Positions 45,921-55,587 are shown, counted from the first letter of the stretch. The stretch is 64,000 nt of DNA from Bradyrhizobium sp. Ai1a-2 (GCF_000426245.1 NZ_AUEZ01000008.1:102193-166192); one strand, 5' to 3'. Numbers and translations are program-made. Notes: generated from the sequence alone by a model not told the origin.

Positions 45921-47240
45921 CTATCCCGCGATCCTCACAAGCGCATCGTCGAGCGCGAAGTTTTCGCGCGTGCCGTCGCTGCGCCGCTTGATCTCGACCT
46001 TGCCTTCGGCAAGCCCTTTCGGTCCGACCAGGATCTGCCAGGGGATGCCGATCAGGTCGGCTGCAGCAAATTTCGCGCCGGCGCGCTGGTCGGTATCGTC
46101 ATAGACCACGTCGACGCCCTTGGCTTTCAGATCCGCGTAGAGCTTTTCGCAGGCTGCATCGACGGCGGCATCGCCCTGCTTCAGGTTCAGGATCGCCGCC
46201 TTGAACGGCGCAACCGCTTCCGGCCATTTGATGCCGGCATCATCGTGGCAGGCCTCGATGATGGCGCCGACCAGCCGCGAGACGCCGACGCCATAGGAGC
46301 CGCCATGGATCGGCACTTCCGCGCCATCGGGACCTGCGACCAGCGCCTTCATCGCATCGGAATATTTGGTGCCGAAATAGAAGATCTGGCCGACCTCGAT
46401 GCCGCGGGTGTTCACCCGCTTGTCATCAGGCACCTCGCGCTCGAAACGCGCGGCGTCATGGACGTCCTCGGTCGCGGCATAGAGCGAGGTCCACTGCTTG
46501 ATGATCGGAGTAAGATCGCCGTCGTAGTCGACGTCATCGGGCGGAATCGGCAAATCGAGCACGTCTCTGTTGCAGAAGACGCCGGACTCGCCGGTTTCCG
46601 CCAGCACGATGAATTCGTGGCTCAAGTCGCCGCCGATCGGCCCGGTCTCGGCGCGCATCGGGATCGCCTTCAGTCCCATCCGCGCGAACGTGCGCAGGTA
46701 AGCGACGAACATCTTGTTGTAGGCACGTCGCGCGCCGGCCTCGTCGAGATCGAAGGAATAGGCATCCTTCATCAGGAATTCGCGGCCGCGCATCACGCCG
46801 AAGCGCGGACGCTGCTCGTCGCGGAACTTCCACTGGATGTGGTAGAGATTGAGCGGCAGGCTTTTGTACGATTTCACATAGGCACGGAAGATTTCCGTGA
46901 TCATTTCCTCGTTGGTCGGCCCGTACAGCAGCTCGCGCTTGTGGCGGTCGGTGATGCGCAGCATTTCCGGGCCATAGGCATCGTAGCGGCCGCTCTCGCG
47001 CCAGAGGTCGGCGAGTTGCAGGGTCGGCATCATGAGTTCCAGCGCTCCGGCGCGGTCCTGCTCCTCGCGCACGATCTGCTCGATCTTCTGCAGCACCTTG
47101 AAGCCGAGCGGCAGCCAAGCATAGATGCCCGCGGCCTCCTGCCGGATCATGCCGGCGCGCAGCATCAGGCGATGCGAGACGATCTCCGCCTCTTTCGGGT
47201 TTTCTTTCAGGATCGGCAGGAAAAACCGCGACAATCGCAT
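45921..47240 (-). CDS. proS: Prolyl-tRNA synthetase (short, editing-domain-less type)
   Basis: 439 residues. Class II synthetase: motif 1 and 2 regions [40 protein letters not shown] (in parts), [24 protein letters not shown] (in parts), motif 3 [17 protein letters not shown], and the C-terminal anticodon domain. The insertion editing domain present in E. coli ProRS between motifs 2 and 3 is absent, which is normal for alphaproteobacteria. These lineages use separate proteins to clear Ala-tRNA-Pro. Confidence 0.96.
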   Translation of the reverse strand: MRLSRFFLPILKENPKEAEIVSHRLMLRAGMIRQEAAGIYAWLPLGFKVLQKIEQIVREEQDRAGALELMMPTLQLADLWRESGRYDAYGPEMLRITDRHKRELLYGPTNEEMITEIFRAYVKSYKSLPLNLYHIQWKFRDEQRPRFGVMRGREFLMKDAYSFDLDEAGARRAYNKMFVAYLRTFARMGLKAIPMRAETGPIGGDLSHEFIVLAETGESGVFCNRDVLDLPIPPDDVDYDGDLTPIIKQWTSLYAATEDVHDAARFEREVPDDKRVNTRGIEVGQIFYFGTKYSDAMKALVAGPDGAEVPIHGGSYGVGVSRLVGAIIEACHDDAGIKWPEAVAPFKAAILNLKQGDAAVDAACEKLYADLKAKGVDVVYDDTDQRAGAKFAAADLIGIPWQILVGPKGLAEGKVEIKRRSDGTRENFALDDALVRIAG

Positions 47241-47479
47241 GGGCGCACTCAGGAATCAGTTGAGGAAGCAAGAGGAACGCAGTGAAACCGGATCGGATGC
47301 GAAAACACAAGGCCGACAATTGCGAAAAAGCCGCCAAATAAGCCGATTTGCGGGCATTGCGCAGATTTGTAACGAGATCACCGGGGATGGGCAAAGCAAA
47401 CCTTACCGGCCTGTCACGTCAGCTTGCTGTTTGAGCCCTATAGGGTGGGAAAAGCGGAGCGTGCCTACCTCACAACGTA

Positions 47480-49045
47480 TCAGCGGACGTCAAAATCATC
47501 CTCCAGCGTCACTTTCTGGAAATCGCTGACCAGCGCGTCGATCCGCATGTGCCAGCGGCCGGGAAGCGGAAGCGGCACGTCGCGCAGGTGCCAATAGCCG
47601 TCAGGTCCGAGCGTACCGTTGCGCTCGATCGGCTCGATGCCGCGCTCGGGCAGGCTCAGCGTCAGCGTCGCCTCCTTTGCAGCAAGGGGGCTCGCATCGC
47701 CTTTCATCAGTTGCAACACGAAATCGTCCGTTCCTGCGCGGCCGGGCGAGATCAGGACCTGGAACATCGCGGCATCGCTATGGATGTGAACCGCGAGCGG
47801 CGCCTCAATTGCGGCTGCGAGCGCACGGGGCGGCGGCGTGAAGCGCCAGCCGGCTACGACCGCCAGGATGCCGATGACCAGTGCGCCTTCGGCCAGGATC
47901 GAGCGCAGCAGCGGCCGCGTATCCCCGTGATCGCCGACGACGGCCGGCGTCAGGCGGAATTTGTTCAGCGCGGCCAACGCCATCAGGCCGGCCACGAGCA
48001 TGAGTTTCACAGAAAGGATGATGCCGTACCTGGTTTCGATCAGCGCCCTGAAGCTCTCGAGCTGGATGATGGCGAGCACCAGTCCTGCCAGCGCCAGCAT
48101 TCCGACGACCCACACGGCCGCCGACGAGAAGCCCTTCAAGGCGTGCGGCAGCCCGTCGTTTCGCTGCCACGCCATCGCCGCAAGCGGCATCAACGCGCCG
48201 GCCCAGAACGCCACGCCGACGCCGTGCAGGAACAGCGACGGCCGCGTCAACCATTGCGGCGACGCCGTGGCGGCATGCCCGCTTGTCGCCAGCGATAGTC
48301 CGACGCCCGCCATCGCGAGGCCCGTGAGCACGCGCGCGACGGTCGGCGGCAGCCCCCGCCAGGCGAACCGCGCGACCATCATCGCCGCGATCGCGATCAG
48401 GAGCGACGGCCCAAGGCTCGTCGACAGCGCGCTCGTCCATGGAGCGGCGGTCACAATGCCGCTCAACGGCAAACCAAGAAGATCCAGCCCTTGCAGGCCA
48501 AGCGATGCCGCTGCGCTCACCAGCCCGATATAAAGCGCGGCAAGGATCGCCGTTGCGCCGCCCGGCCCCCGCCCGATCCAGATGGCAAAGAACACGCCGC
48601 CGACGCCTGCGAACAAGCCGATGTAGACACCGATCCGCGCCAGCCAGATCAGTGGCGAGACCAGGCTGTCGTTCGAAGGCGTCGCTGCACCGGTGACGGC
48701 GCCGATCGAAAACACCAGGGATCCGCCGATCGGATGTCCGTCCTGAGAGACAACGCGATAGCTCACCACCTGCGTGCCGCGCGGCAAATCGTCCGGCAGC
48801 GTGATGACGAGTGACTGATCGACAGCGGCAACGGTCAGGCCGCGCACCCTGCCGTTGGCATCGATCAGTTTCACCAGGGCGGGCGCGACAGGTTCGCTGA
48901 AGCGCAACTGTGCCGTCTTGGGCGGCTGCGCCACCACGCTGCCGTCACCGGGCTCGGTCCCGATCAGAGAGGCGTGAGCGAACGCCGCGGTCGCAAGGCA
49001 GAGAGCCAGCAATAACGCAACGAGGCCTGCGAGCAGGCGCCCCAT
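47480..49045 (-). CDS. CopC-CopD fusion copper-transport protein
   Basis: 521 residues. A signal peptide (LLAGLVALLLALCLATAAFA) is cleaved before HASLIGTEPGDGSV, the N-terminal His of mature CopC copper-binding beta barrel (to about residue 120). Eight or so membrane helices of a CopD domain follow (residues 133-395). The C-terminal periplasmic domain (LAVHIHSDAAMFQVLISPGR, WHLRDVPLPLPGRWHMRIDAL) resembles the YtkA/auxin-like copper module. It takes copper from the periplasm across the inner membrane. Last gene of the copper operon; it starts 3 bp after the YcnI stop. Confidence 0.9.
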   Translation of the reverse strand: MGRLLAGLVALLLALCLATAAFAHASLIGTEPGDGSVVAQPPKTAQLRFSEPVAPALVKLIDANGRVRGLTVAAVDQSLVITLPDDLPRGTQVVSYRVVSQDGHPIGGSLVFSIGAVTGAATPSNDSLVSPLIWLARIGVYIGLFAGVGGVFFAIWIGRGPGGATAILAALYIGLVSAAASLGLQGLDLLGLPLSGIVTAAPWTSALSTSLGPSLLIAIAAMMVARFAWRGLPPTVARVLTGLAMAGVGLSLATSGHAATASPQWLTRPSLFLHGVGVAFWAGALMPLAAMAWQRNDGLPHALKGFSSAAVWVVGMLALAGLVLAIIQLESFRALIETRYGIILSVKLMLVAGLMALAALNKFRLTPAVVGDHGDTRPLLRSILAEGALVIGILAVVAGWRFTPPPRALAAAIEAPLAVHIHSDAAMFQVLISPGRAGTDDFVLQLMKGDASPLAAKEATLTLSLPERGIEPIERNGTLGPDGYWHLRDVPLPLPGRWHMRIDALVSDFQKVTLEDDFDVR

Positions 49046-49048
49046 CGC

Positions 49049-49576
49049 CTAGCCTTGAGGCTTTGCAATCAGTTTGACGCCGGGCGCCGGAGACTTGCTG
49101 CCATGGTCCTGGCCATCCGGGCCACCGGCCGGAATGTCGATCCAGCGGCTCACGCCCTGCTCGCATTCCTGCACCAGGGGAAAATACAGCGTGGTGTTTG
49201 GCTGCAACGTATCCGTGAGGAAGGTGCTGATGACGAACTCATCGTAATTGTGGTCCAGCAGCTTCCCGCCGCTCCACACCACTTCCTTCGCGCCCTCCGC
49301 GACCTTGGTGCCCTGATAGTCGTACTCCCTGGCGTATTTGCCCTTGATCACCTCGACGTTCCAGCCGGCTTTCGGCATCGGTTTCGCCGCCAGTACACCT
49401 TCAGGGATCTGCACCCGGATCTTCGTCGTCGCCGAGCCGGCACAGCCGTGCGGCACGGCGAAGACCGCCTTGTAGTACGAGCCGACTGCCGCCTGCTTGC
49501 TCTCCAGCGTCACATGCGCGCTCGCCGGCCCGGCGATGGAGGCCGCAAGCGCAACGACTGGAAGCAGCCTCCTCAT
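49049..49576 (-). CDS. YcnI-family (DUF1775) periplasmic copper-binding protein
   Basis: 175 residues. A signal peptide precedes HVTLESKQAAVGSYYKAVFA, the mature N-terminal His of the YcnI copper site. VPHGCAGSATTKIRVQIPEGVL, KPMPKAGWNVEVIKG, WSGGKLLDHNYDEFVIS and PLVQECEQGVSRWIDIP are family segments. YcnI proteins bind Cu(II) with a monohistidine brace. ATG 49576 was chosen; a GTG at 49588 overlapping the upstream stop is possible. Likely a copper carrier for the CopC-CopD protein. Confidence 0.9.
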   Translation of the reverse strand: MRRLLPVVALAASIAGPASAHVTLESKQAAVGSYYKAVFAVPHGCAGSATTKIRVQIPEGVLAAKPMPKAGWNVEVIKGKYAREYDYQGTKVAEGAKEVVWSGGKLLDHNYDEFVISTFLTDTLQPNTTLYFPLVQECEQGVSRWIDIPAGGPDGQDHGSKSPAPGVKLIAKPQG

Positions 49577-49584
49577 GCCCGGCC

Positions 49585-50115
49585 TCACATCTTGCCGCCG
49601 GAATGATCAGGCGACTTCTTCATCTCCATGTGACCTCCATGATCGCCACCCGGCGCCTGGGCTCCGACGGCCTGCACGTCAAGCGACAGCGTCACCTTGC
49701 CAGCCTTCTCGAATTCGAGCGTGACCGGCACCTTGTCGCCCTGCTTCAATGGATTCTTCAGGTCGAACATCATCAGATGATAACCGCCGGGCGCGAGCTT
49801 GACAGTCTTGCCGGGCTCGATCACGAGGCCCTGCTCCAGTGAGCGCATTTTCATCACGCCGTTCTCTGTCGTCATCTCATGCACCTCGAGCTTTCCGGCG
49901 ACGTCGCCGGAGCCACCGACCAGCCGGTCTGGCGACGAGCCCTTGTTCTCGATCGTGAGATAGCCGCCAGCGACCTTCGCGCCGCTTGGCGTCGCCCGGC
50001 TCCAGGCCTGGCTGATGACGAGATCGCCGGCCTTGATGTCTTCGGCCTGCGCCGGGACTGCAAACAAGGCGATCAGCAAAGGTGCGAACGTAATGATGGA
50101 GGAGAGTTTCTTCAT
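49585..50115 (-). CDS. pcuC: PCu(A)C copper chaperone
   Basis: 176 residues. A signal peptide ends in AVPAQA. The copper site is LEVHEMTTENGVMKMRSLEQ and GGYHLMMFDLKNPLKQGDKV (His-x-Met plus Met, then His-x-Met), as in PCu(A)C proteins that hand Cu(I) to the CuA site of cytochrome oxidase. The C-terminal tail GGDHGGHMEMKKSPDHSGGKM (in parts) is extra His/Met-rich, probably a Cu(II) site. The Bradyrhizobium copper-starvation operon pcuABCDE contains a homologue, PcuC, so I use that symbol. Confidence 0.9.
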   Translation of the reverse strand: MKKLSSIITFAPLLIALFAVPAQAEDIKAGDLVISQAWSRATPSGAKVAGGYLTIENKGSSPDRLVGGSGDVAGKLEVHEMTTENGVMKMRSLEQGLVIEPGKTVKLAPGGYHLMMFDLKNPLKQGDKVPVTLEFEKAGKVTLSLDVQAVGAQAPGGDHGGHMEMKKSPDHSGGKM

Positions 50116-50146
50116 GTTATTCTTCCCTGTATTCCAGATTGACTTG

Positions 50147-50650
50147 TTATCTTGATCCCGTCGTCCCGGCCTGTCCCTGTGCCCATTTGTCGAGCTCCGA
50201 CATCTCGGCCGATCCTTCGACCGTAGTGACTGCGCCGTCGCGCGCGACCAGCATCGTGCGCGGAATGTCGCCCTGCCATGCCGGATCGATTTCAAACCGC
50301 AGCCGATCGGCAAAGCCATCGCTGAACATCCAGTTCTCGGCCGAAGCGAGCCCCGCTTTCTGCAGCATCGATTGCGTCGCCTCGGGGAGATTGGGCACCA
50401 GGTCCGCGCTGATCGTGACTATATCGATTCCAGGATGGTCCTTCATGAACTTGCCGAGTTGGGGTAACTCGACCTTGCACGGACCACAGGTCACGCCCCA
50501 GAAGTGAACCAGGGTAGGACGACCGGCGTGTGAACGCAGAATCTGCTGCCAGCTTCCGCGTTCGAATGGCCTCAGCTCGGCATCCTCGGCGGCGGCTGCG
50601 ACGGACAGCGTCCCCAACAGAAATACTGCGGCAAGCAGTTCGCGTTTCAT
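50147..50650 (-). CDS. TlpA-like periplasmic thioredoxin
   Basis: 167 residues. A signal peptide (MKRELLAAVFLLGTLSVAAA) is followed by a TlpA/ResA fold with WGVTCGPCKVELPQLGKFM; active-site Cys55 and Cys58. The strand-helix order and IDIVTISADLVPNLPEATQ match the family. In the copper context it probably reduces the Cys ligands of copper chaperones or oxidase subunits. ATG 50650 overlaps the BNR gene stop (ATGA), so translation is coupled. Confidence 0.9.
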   Translation of the reverse strand: MKRELLAAVFLLGTLSVAAAAEDAELRPFERGSWQQILRSHAGRPTLVHFWGVTCGPCKVELPQLGKFMKDHPGIDIVTISADLVPNLPEATQSMLQKAGLASAENWMFSDGFADRLRFEIDPAWQGDIPRTMLVARDGAVTTVEGSAEMSELDKWAQGQAGTTGSR

Positions 50651-51873
50651 GGCTCACCCTCGATTGGTTGGAAGCGGTATCCATCGGCTTTCGTCATCCA
50701 GGAGAGATAGACTCGCCGGCTGTCCGAGACGAGCAGTGGATGGTCGGAATTATCCGCCGTGCTGGCGATGGCCCTCGGTGTCGACCAGGTCGCTCCATCA
50801 TCCTGTGACGTCATCAGCTTCACCTCGGTCTTCTCGCCGTCGAACTCCTTCCAGACCATCACAAGCCCACTCGGTCCGGCGATGACCTGGGGCCGCGACG
50901 GGCTTCGGCCAGGCTCGCCGATCGGCAGTGGATCCGAGAAGGTTTTTCCGCCATCGCTCGAGCGCGCATAGAACAACCCCTTACGCGCCTTGCCGTTCGT
51001 GTACCAGGCGACATGATAGGTTCCGTTCGGCGAGATAGATAGGCTCGGTCCGTGGTGCGGGCAGGCCGCGATCTGCCAGTCGTCCCGGCTGACGCGGTGG
51101 ATTTCCCCTGGCGATGCAGCATCCGTGAAGGTGACGACGGCATGATCGCGGACGCCGCCCTCGAAGATGTTTCTGAACACGACGACCGGGCGGCCGCTGC
51201 CATCGAGGGCCAGGCCGAGGCGACAGCATTCGCAGGTGTTGTCGGCCACGAGCTGCGCGTCGGAGTAAGTCGAGCCGCCATCCTTCGATGTCGCGAAGAA
51301 CAGGCCCGCGCCATCGTAGGGCTTGCCGTTCTGCCGCGCCGGCACGCGGTTGCGCTTGTCGAGCCAGGCCGCGAACACGGTGCCGTCAGGTTCGAACGCG
51401 ATGGCCTCGAAGCGCTGGCTCTCGTTATCAGCAGTGATCGGGCGCAACGGAGCAAAGCTCTTGCCGCCATCGGTCGATTGCGTCGTGAGCACCTGACCGT
51501 TGAAGGCCTTGTCCCTGAAGATCGAGAACGCCAGCGCCATCCGCCCCTTGCCATCGATGGCGATCTTCGGACGCGCGTCCGGTCCCCAGTCCAGATTCAG
51601 GTCCTCGCGCGTGACCCGCACCGGCGAAGAGAAGGTCTTTCCTTCGTCCTTCGAACTTGCAACGGATATCTGACCGCCGGCCATCCACGCCAGCCAAAGC
51701 GTGCCGTCGGGACCGAACGCCGGCGTGACCTTGCTCGCGCAGCGCAGGACCGTCTCCTCGCACGCGGCTTCCGACGCATGCTGATGGTTCATCTGCGCGA
51801 ATGCGCCGCAGTGCCAAAGCGAGAAGACGGTCGCCATGGCGGCGGCACCGAGAATAGATCTGAGGTCCCTCAT
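50647..51873 (-). CDS. BNR/sialidase-fold periplasmic protein with Cys-rich motif
   Basis: 408 residues. A signal peptide is followed by MNHQHASEAACEETVLRCAS, His- and Cys-containing. Then Asp-box repeats of a six-bladed propeller: SSKDEGKTFSSPVRV, QSTDGGKSFAPLRP, TSKDGGSTYSDAQLV, RSSDGGKTFSDPLPI and TSQDDGATWSTPRAI. An unusual NTCECCRLGLAL motif in the middle and HHGPSLSISPNGT suggest metal ligands. True sialidase residues are not evident. It sits between the TonB receptor and the thioredoxin of a copper operon. ATG 51873 has GAGGT 8 bp upstream. Confidence 0.85.
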   Translation of the reverse strand: MRDLRSILGAAAMATVFSLWHCGAFAQMNHQHASEAACEETVLRCASKVTPAFGPDGTLWLAWMAGGQISVASSKDEGKTFSSPVRVTREDLNLDWGPDARPKIAIDGKGRMALAFSIFRDKAFNGQVLTTQSTDGGKSFAPLRPITADNESQRFEAIAFEPDGTVFAAWLDKRNRVPARQNGKPYDGAGLFFATSKDGGSTYSDAQLVADNTCECCRLGLALDGSGRPVVVFRNIFEGGVRDHAVVTFTDAASPGEIHRVSRDDWQIAACPHHGPSLSISPNGTYHVAWYTNGKARKGLFYARSSDGGKTFSDPLPIGEPGRSPSRPQVIAGPSGLVMVWKEFDGEKTEVKLMTSQDDGATWSTPRAIASTADNSDHPLLVSDSRRVYLSWMTKADGYRFQPIEGEP

Positions 51874-51884
51874 GACAATGCACC

Positions 51885-54278
51885 TCATTTGAACGCGAGT
51901 TTCATTCCGGCCACAAACGTTCTTGGCGCTCCGGCATAGATCGAGCCGGTGGTGTTCGCCAGCACGCTCGCGGGGTTTTGAATGCCCGCCGCCGTCACCG
52001 TGTCCGCAATGTTGTTGGCGGAAGCCACATACGTCCGGTCAAAGACGTTCCGGACCTCGAAATAAAGGTTGATCGCCTTGAAGTAGTCCGAGGCCAGTTC
52101 GGTGCCGTAGTGGACATTGAGATTGACCAACTCATAGCCCGGCGCCTTCAGGAGGTTGGCGTTGTCCATGTAGAAGGAATCCTTCCACTGAACTTCCACG
52201 AAAGCGCCGAGACCGCGAAGCGGCCCGGACAACTGGTCGTAGGAAACGCGTGCAGTCAATTCGTTCGGCGAGATGCCGGGGATCTTGTTGCCCGCACGGT
52301 TGAAGCCGAACACCGCACCATTGGTGATGTTCTCGATGTATTCGGTATAGATCTCGTCGAGATAGGTGTAGGCGGCTGTCAGCCGCCAGCCCGGGGAGAA
52401 CCGCCAGTCGGTGGCAAGCTCCATGCCGCGATGCTCGGATCGCGGCGCATTGAATGTATAGCTCGTATTGGGCGCTCCGACCGGCGTGGCCTGCGTCACC
52501 AGCTCGTCCTTGAAGAACTCGTAGAAGCCGGTAGCGCTCAGCCTGAGCGCGCTGTTCGGCGTCCAGTCGAAGCCCAGATCATAGCCAAGGTTTTTCTGCG
52601 CTTGCAGTTGCGTATTGTTGCCGTTCTGGCCGTTTGAAAGCACGAAGAGGTTGCTGACCTGCGGCGTCCCGTACCCGGTAGCCACCCTGCCGCGGAATTG
52701 CCACTCGCTGTTCAGCCTGTAGAGAAGCGCAAGCTCCGGCGCGGTGTTCTGGAACTGCCGATCGGCGGTCGTCACCGTCGTCGTCGTGACTGGCGTCGGC
52801 CCCGTATAGGTGAACGCCGTGTTCCGTCCCTTGAGGTTGGTTGTTTCCCAGCCGATGCCCGCAATCGCTGTGAGCCACGGGTTGAGCTTGAGTTCCTCGC
52901 GCGCGCGAACGCCGTAATTTGATGTGTCGCTAAACAGATTGCTGGATAGCGCTCCGAGCGTGGCGTTGCCGCCCGGCATGACATTACGCGTGTCGCTGGA
53001 GGCGACGAGCGTGTTGTACCAGCCGCCGAAATAGGTGGTCGAGTCCATCCCGAGGATCTCGCCGCGGCGCGTGATATCGCTCATGTAGTTGTAGGACGGG
53101 AAGTCGCCGATCGCGCTGGTCGCTCCGGTGGGCTGGTTGATGTCGCGGTCGTCGAACACGAACTGGTTGCGCCAGGTGGTCTGGTTGTCGAAATCATGCT
53201 CCCAGCGGCCGCCGACGATGGTGCGACGATCGTTGCGACCGAGCCCCGCCTGCAGCGCGGTTTCCCTGTCGATTCCCGCCGCTGCGTTGAAGCCGTTGTT
53301 GAACAGCGGCACCGTCGCGCAGCCGAGCGCCGCGGTGGCGCCGGTCACGCAGCCGCTCTGGAACGGGTTCTGGTTGTACTGGTTCAGCGACAGGCGGATC
53401 GGCAGCCGCGCGCTCAGGTCATTGTTGATGAACTTGACGGTGAAGCGGTCATCGGGCGTGGCCTGCAACGTGCCGAGGAAATTCACCGTCTGGGTGTTGA
53501 ACCAGCTATTGCTGATATAACCATCGCCCCGCACATCGCTCGCGAACAACGAGCCCTCGAAATTGCCGACCTTCTTGCCTGCGGCCAGATAGTTGTTCAG
53601 GTAACCGAAGCTGCCGCCGTCGACCCCGTATTCGACACCGTCGATCGTGCGGCCCGGCCGCGTCCGGAAATTCAGCGCACCGCCGGTCGCGTAGTTTCCA
53701 TAGAGCGCCGAGGACGGGCCGCGGATCACATCGATGGCGCCATAGGCATGCGGATCGATCAGGTCGCTGCGCGACAGTCCGTCCGGCTGGGTGACCGGAA
53801 AACCGTCCTCGAAGATGACGAGGTTGCGAATCCCGAAGCCGTTGCGGGCGTTCGATCCTCGGATCGAAATGCCGACGTCGCGCGGCCCGTTGCCCTGCTT
53901 GATCGAGATGCCGGGGCTCTCCCTCAGCACGTCTCCGACCGAAAACGCCGGCCGATTGTCGAACTGGCTGCGGTCGACGGTGGTCTGGGTTTGGCCACTG
54001 GGAGCCTGGTTGAGCCCGTCGCGCAGAACCGAAGGCGTGACGTCGCGCTGCATGACGACGGTCGGGATCGTGGTGGTCCTCGGCGGCGTCACCCGCGGCC
54101 GGGCCGCCAGCGTGCGTCCCGCGGGCTTCGGTTTCGCCGGCTTGGCGCGGGCTTCGCGCGGCGCATCCACGGTGACCGGCGGCAAAGCGGTTTGGGCTGT
54201 TGCCGGGGGTGGATCGGTGGCGAGCATGGCACCAAGCACCAGTGTGCCGGCACCGCTCAGGAAAGCGAGGCGTAACAT
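51885..54278 (-). CDS. TonB-dependent outer-membrane receptor, probable copper receptor
   Basis: 797 residues. A signal peptide near the start (LRLAFLSGAGTLVLGAMLA) precedes a Pro/Lys-rich linker, then the plug domain (FSVGDVLRESPGISIKQGN, DVIRGPSSALYGNYATGGALNF, in parts) and a 22-strand barrel. The C-terminal strand ends RTFVAGMKLAFK. No TonB-box motif is certain, but TTIPTVVMQRDVT lies in the right place. Adjacent PCu(A)C, YcnI and CopC-CopD genes argue for copper or copper-chelate uptake. ATG 54278 is preferred over a TTG further upstream. Confidence 0.9.
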   Translation of the reverse strand: MLRLAFLSGAGTLVLGAMLATDPPPATAQTALPPVTVDAPREARAKPAKPKPAGRTLAARPRVTPPRTTTIPTVVMQRDVTPSVLRDGLNQAPSGQTQTTVDRSQFDNRPAFSVGDVLRESPGISIKQGNGPRDVGISIRGSNARNGFGIRNLVIFEDGFPVTQPDGLSRSDLIDPHAYGAIDVIRGPSSALYGNYATGGALNFRTRPGRTIDGVEYGVDGGSFGYLNNYLAAGKKVGNFEGSLFASDVRGDGYISNSWFNTQTVNFLGTLQATPDDRFTVKFINNDLSARLPIRLSLNQYNQNPFQSGCVTGATAALGCATVPLFNNGFNAAAGIDRETALQAGLGRNDRRTIVGGRWEHDFDNQTTWRNQFVFDDRDINQPTGATSAIGDFPSYNYMSDITRRGEILGMDSTTYFGGWYNTLVASSDTRNVMPGGNATLGALSSNLFSDTSNYGVRAREELKLNPWLTAIAGIGWETTNLKGRNTAFTYTGPTPVTTTTVTTADRQFQNTAPELALLYRLNSEWQFRGRVATGYGTPQVSNLFVLSNGQNGNNTQLQAQKNLGYDLGFDWTPNSALRLSATGFYEFFKDELVTQATPVGAPNTSYTFNAPRSEHRGMELATDWRFSPGWRLTAAYTYLDEIYTEYIENITNGAVFGFNRAGNKIPGISPNELTARVSYDQLSGPLRGLGAFVEVQWKDSFYMDNANLLKAPGYELVNLNVHYGTELASDYFKAINLYFEVRNVFDRTYVASANNIADTVTAAGIQNPASVLANTTGSIYAGAPRTFVAGMKLAFK

Positions 54279-54362
54279 TGAAATTCCTGACACCGGCTCT
54301 GCGGCCGGCTTGATCGAAGACGTCAACCGGCGCAGCCAAGGCGCACCGGCAGCGAACGGCTG

Positions 54363-54743
54363 TCAGGAAATCGACGGAGGGGCGCGCGCCTGCGCGTGGA
54401 AGCGTGCCCGCACATCCTCCAGGCGGGACACGAAATCGAGCCATGCCACCTGTTCGGGCGACCGCTCGATCATGCCGGCAATCATCTCGGGCGGATCCAC
54501 CGGAGCGCCGGCCTGCAGCACATTGCAGACCGAGCAGCAGCCGTCTCGGACGTGCGGCCCGCTTTGGTCCGTTTCGCCGGAACCGGCGGTGTTGTCATGG
54601 CAGATGACGGCGGCGGCCAGCGGATCGGAAGCGGCGATTCCGGCCGCCCAGCAGGCTGCGATCGGCGCAAAGATTTGCACCAGCAGCGCAATCAGGAAAA
54701 CGGGCAGAAAATTCTTCAGCCGCCGGCGCATCGCAAAACCCAT
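54363..54743 (-). CDS. DUF2946-like membrane protein
   Basis: 126 residues. An N-terminal hydrophobic helix (FLPVFLIALLVQIFAPIAACW) precedes a periplasmic loop with CHDNTAG and DGCCSVCNVL, that is four cysteines plus His, resembling the DUF2946 metal-related proteins that accompany copper and cobalamin loci. It is the first gene of the copper operon and probably binds copper or regulates the receptor. The gap of 84 bp to the receptor gene contains no terminator. Confidence 0.7.
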   Translation of the reverse strand: MGFAMRRRLKNFLPVFLIALLVQIFAPIAACWAAGIAASDPLAAAVICHDNTAGSGETDQSGPHVRDGCCSVCNVLQAGAPVDPPEMIAGMIERSPEQVAWLDFVSRLEDVRARFHAQARAPPSIS

Positions 54744-55182
54744 CCGATGCCGGAACTAATCACTGCGTCCGGCCGGAGTCGAGAGCGGAAACGCCGCCTT
54801 TTTGTTCCCGCGCAAGGAATAATCCGTTCGGATCAATGCATCCATCGCGCCCTACCCCTTTACCCCGCGGCGGGTCCTGATCGCGTCTCTACAACCGATA
54901 GCGGCGAAATCCCAATCATTTCGCAAATTGCTCGAATTTTGAACAATCGTTGCCGAAATTGATGACAAAACAAAAAAGATAGTCTACCAATTCGGGCTCA
55001 GGCCAGCCACAGGGCGGACGGTCTGGTGGTCCAAGTCTCGGGAGGAGCCCGGCGCGCACAAGCAGCGTCACCCCATCAAGCAAGATCAAATCCGAATTTT
55101 TGGGGAAATAGGGTCGACACAATTTCTCGAGCAGGGCTTGGTGCCCTGCTCTTTTTTCTTTGGGCCATAGCGGTCGCTGATC
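54744..55182 (+). ncRNA. Candidate small RNA or attenuated leader ending in a strong terminator
   Basis: 439 bp without a gene. An A/T-rich stretch (54930-54985) is followed by a GC-rich structured segment (55005-55080) and then the terminator at 55129-55161. No plus-strand coding sequence precedes this terminator. It therefore must end either a small RNA or an attenuated leader of the globin gene, which begins 21 bp downstream. No family is recognised; the 5' end is unknown. Confidence 0.4.
55129..55161 (+). terminator. Intrinsic terminator with no gene upstream
   Basis: GAGCAGGGC (55129-55137) pairs perfectly with GCCCTGCTC (55143-55151), loop TTGGT, followed by TTTTTTCTTT. The globin ATG lies at 55183. 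Confidence 0.9.
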
Positions 55183-55587
55183 ATGTCATCGGCAAATCCG
55201 ATCGAGCGCAGCTTCGAACTTGCCGCAGCGCGCTGTGATGATCTGACGCCGCTGGTCTATCGCCGGTTGTTCGAAGCGCATCCCGAAGCCGCTGCAATGT
55301 TTCGCACCGAAGGCAGCGCGCTCATCAAAGGCTCGATGCTCGCACTGACGATCGAAGCGATTCTCGATTTCGCCAGCGAGCGACGCGGCAACTTCCGCAT
55401 GATCGAATGCGAGGTCGCTTCGCACGATGCTTATGGCACCTCGCGAGATTTGTTCGTCGCATTCTTCACCGTCATTGCAGGCACGCTCCACGAAATTCTC
55501 GGCGCGGAGTGGACATTCGAGATCGATGCTGCGTGGCAAAAATTGCTGCGCGACATCGAGCATATCGTCATGCGGGATGGCGGCTAG
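55183..55587 (+). CDS. Single-domain globin
   Basis: 134 residues. Globin pattern: IERSFELAAARCDDLTPLVYRRLFEAHPEAAAMF (helices A-C, in parts), SMLALTIEAILDF, IECEVASHDAYGTSRDLF with the proximal His region, and FFTVIAGTLHEILGAEWTFEIDAAWQKLL. It resembles single-domain bacterial globins, not a flavohaemoglobin because the reductase domain is missing. Likely role in oxygen or nitric oxide handling; not shown. The start lacks a clear SD and follows a terminator by 21 bp. Confidence 0.8.
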   Translation: MSSANPIERSFELAAARCDDLTPLVYRRLFEAHPEAAAMFRTEGSALIKGSMLALTIEAILDFASERRGNFRMIECEVASHDAYGTSRDLFVAFFTVIAGTLHEILGAEWTFEIDAAWQKLLRDIEHIVMRDGG

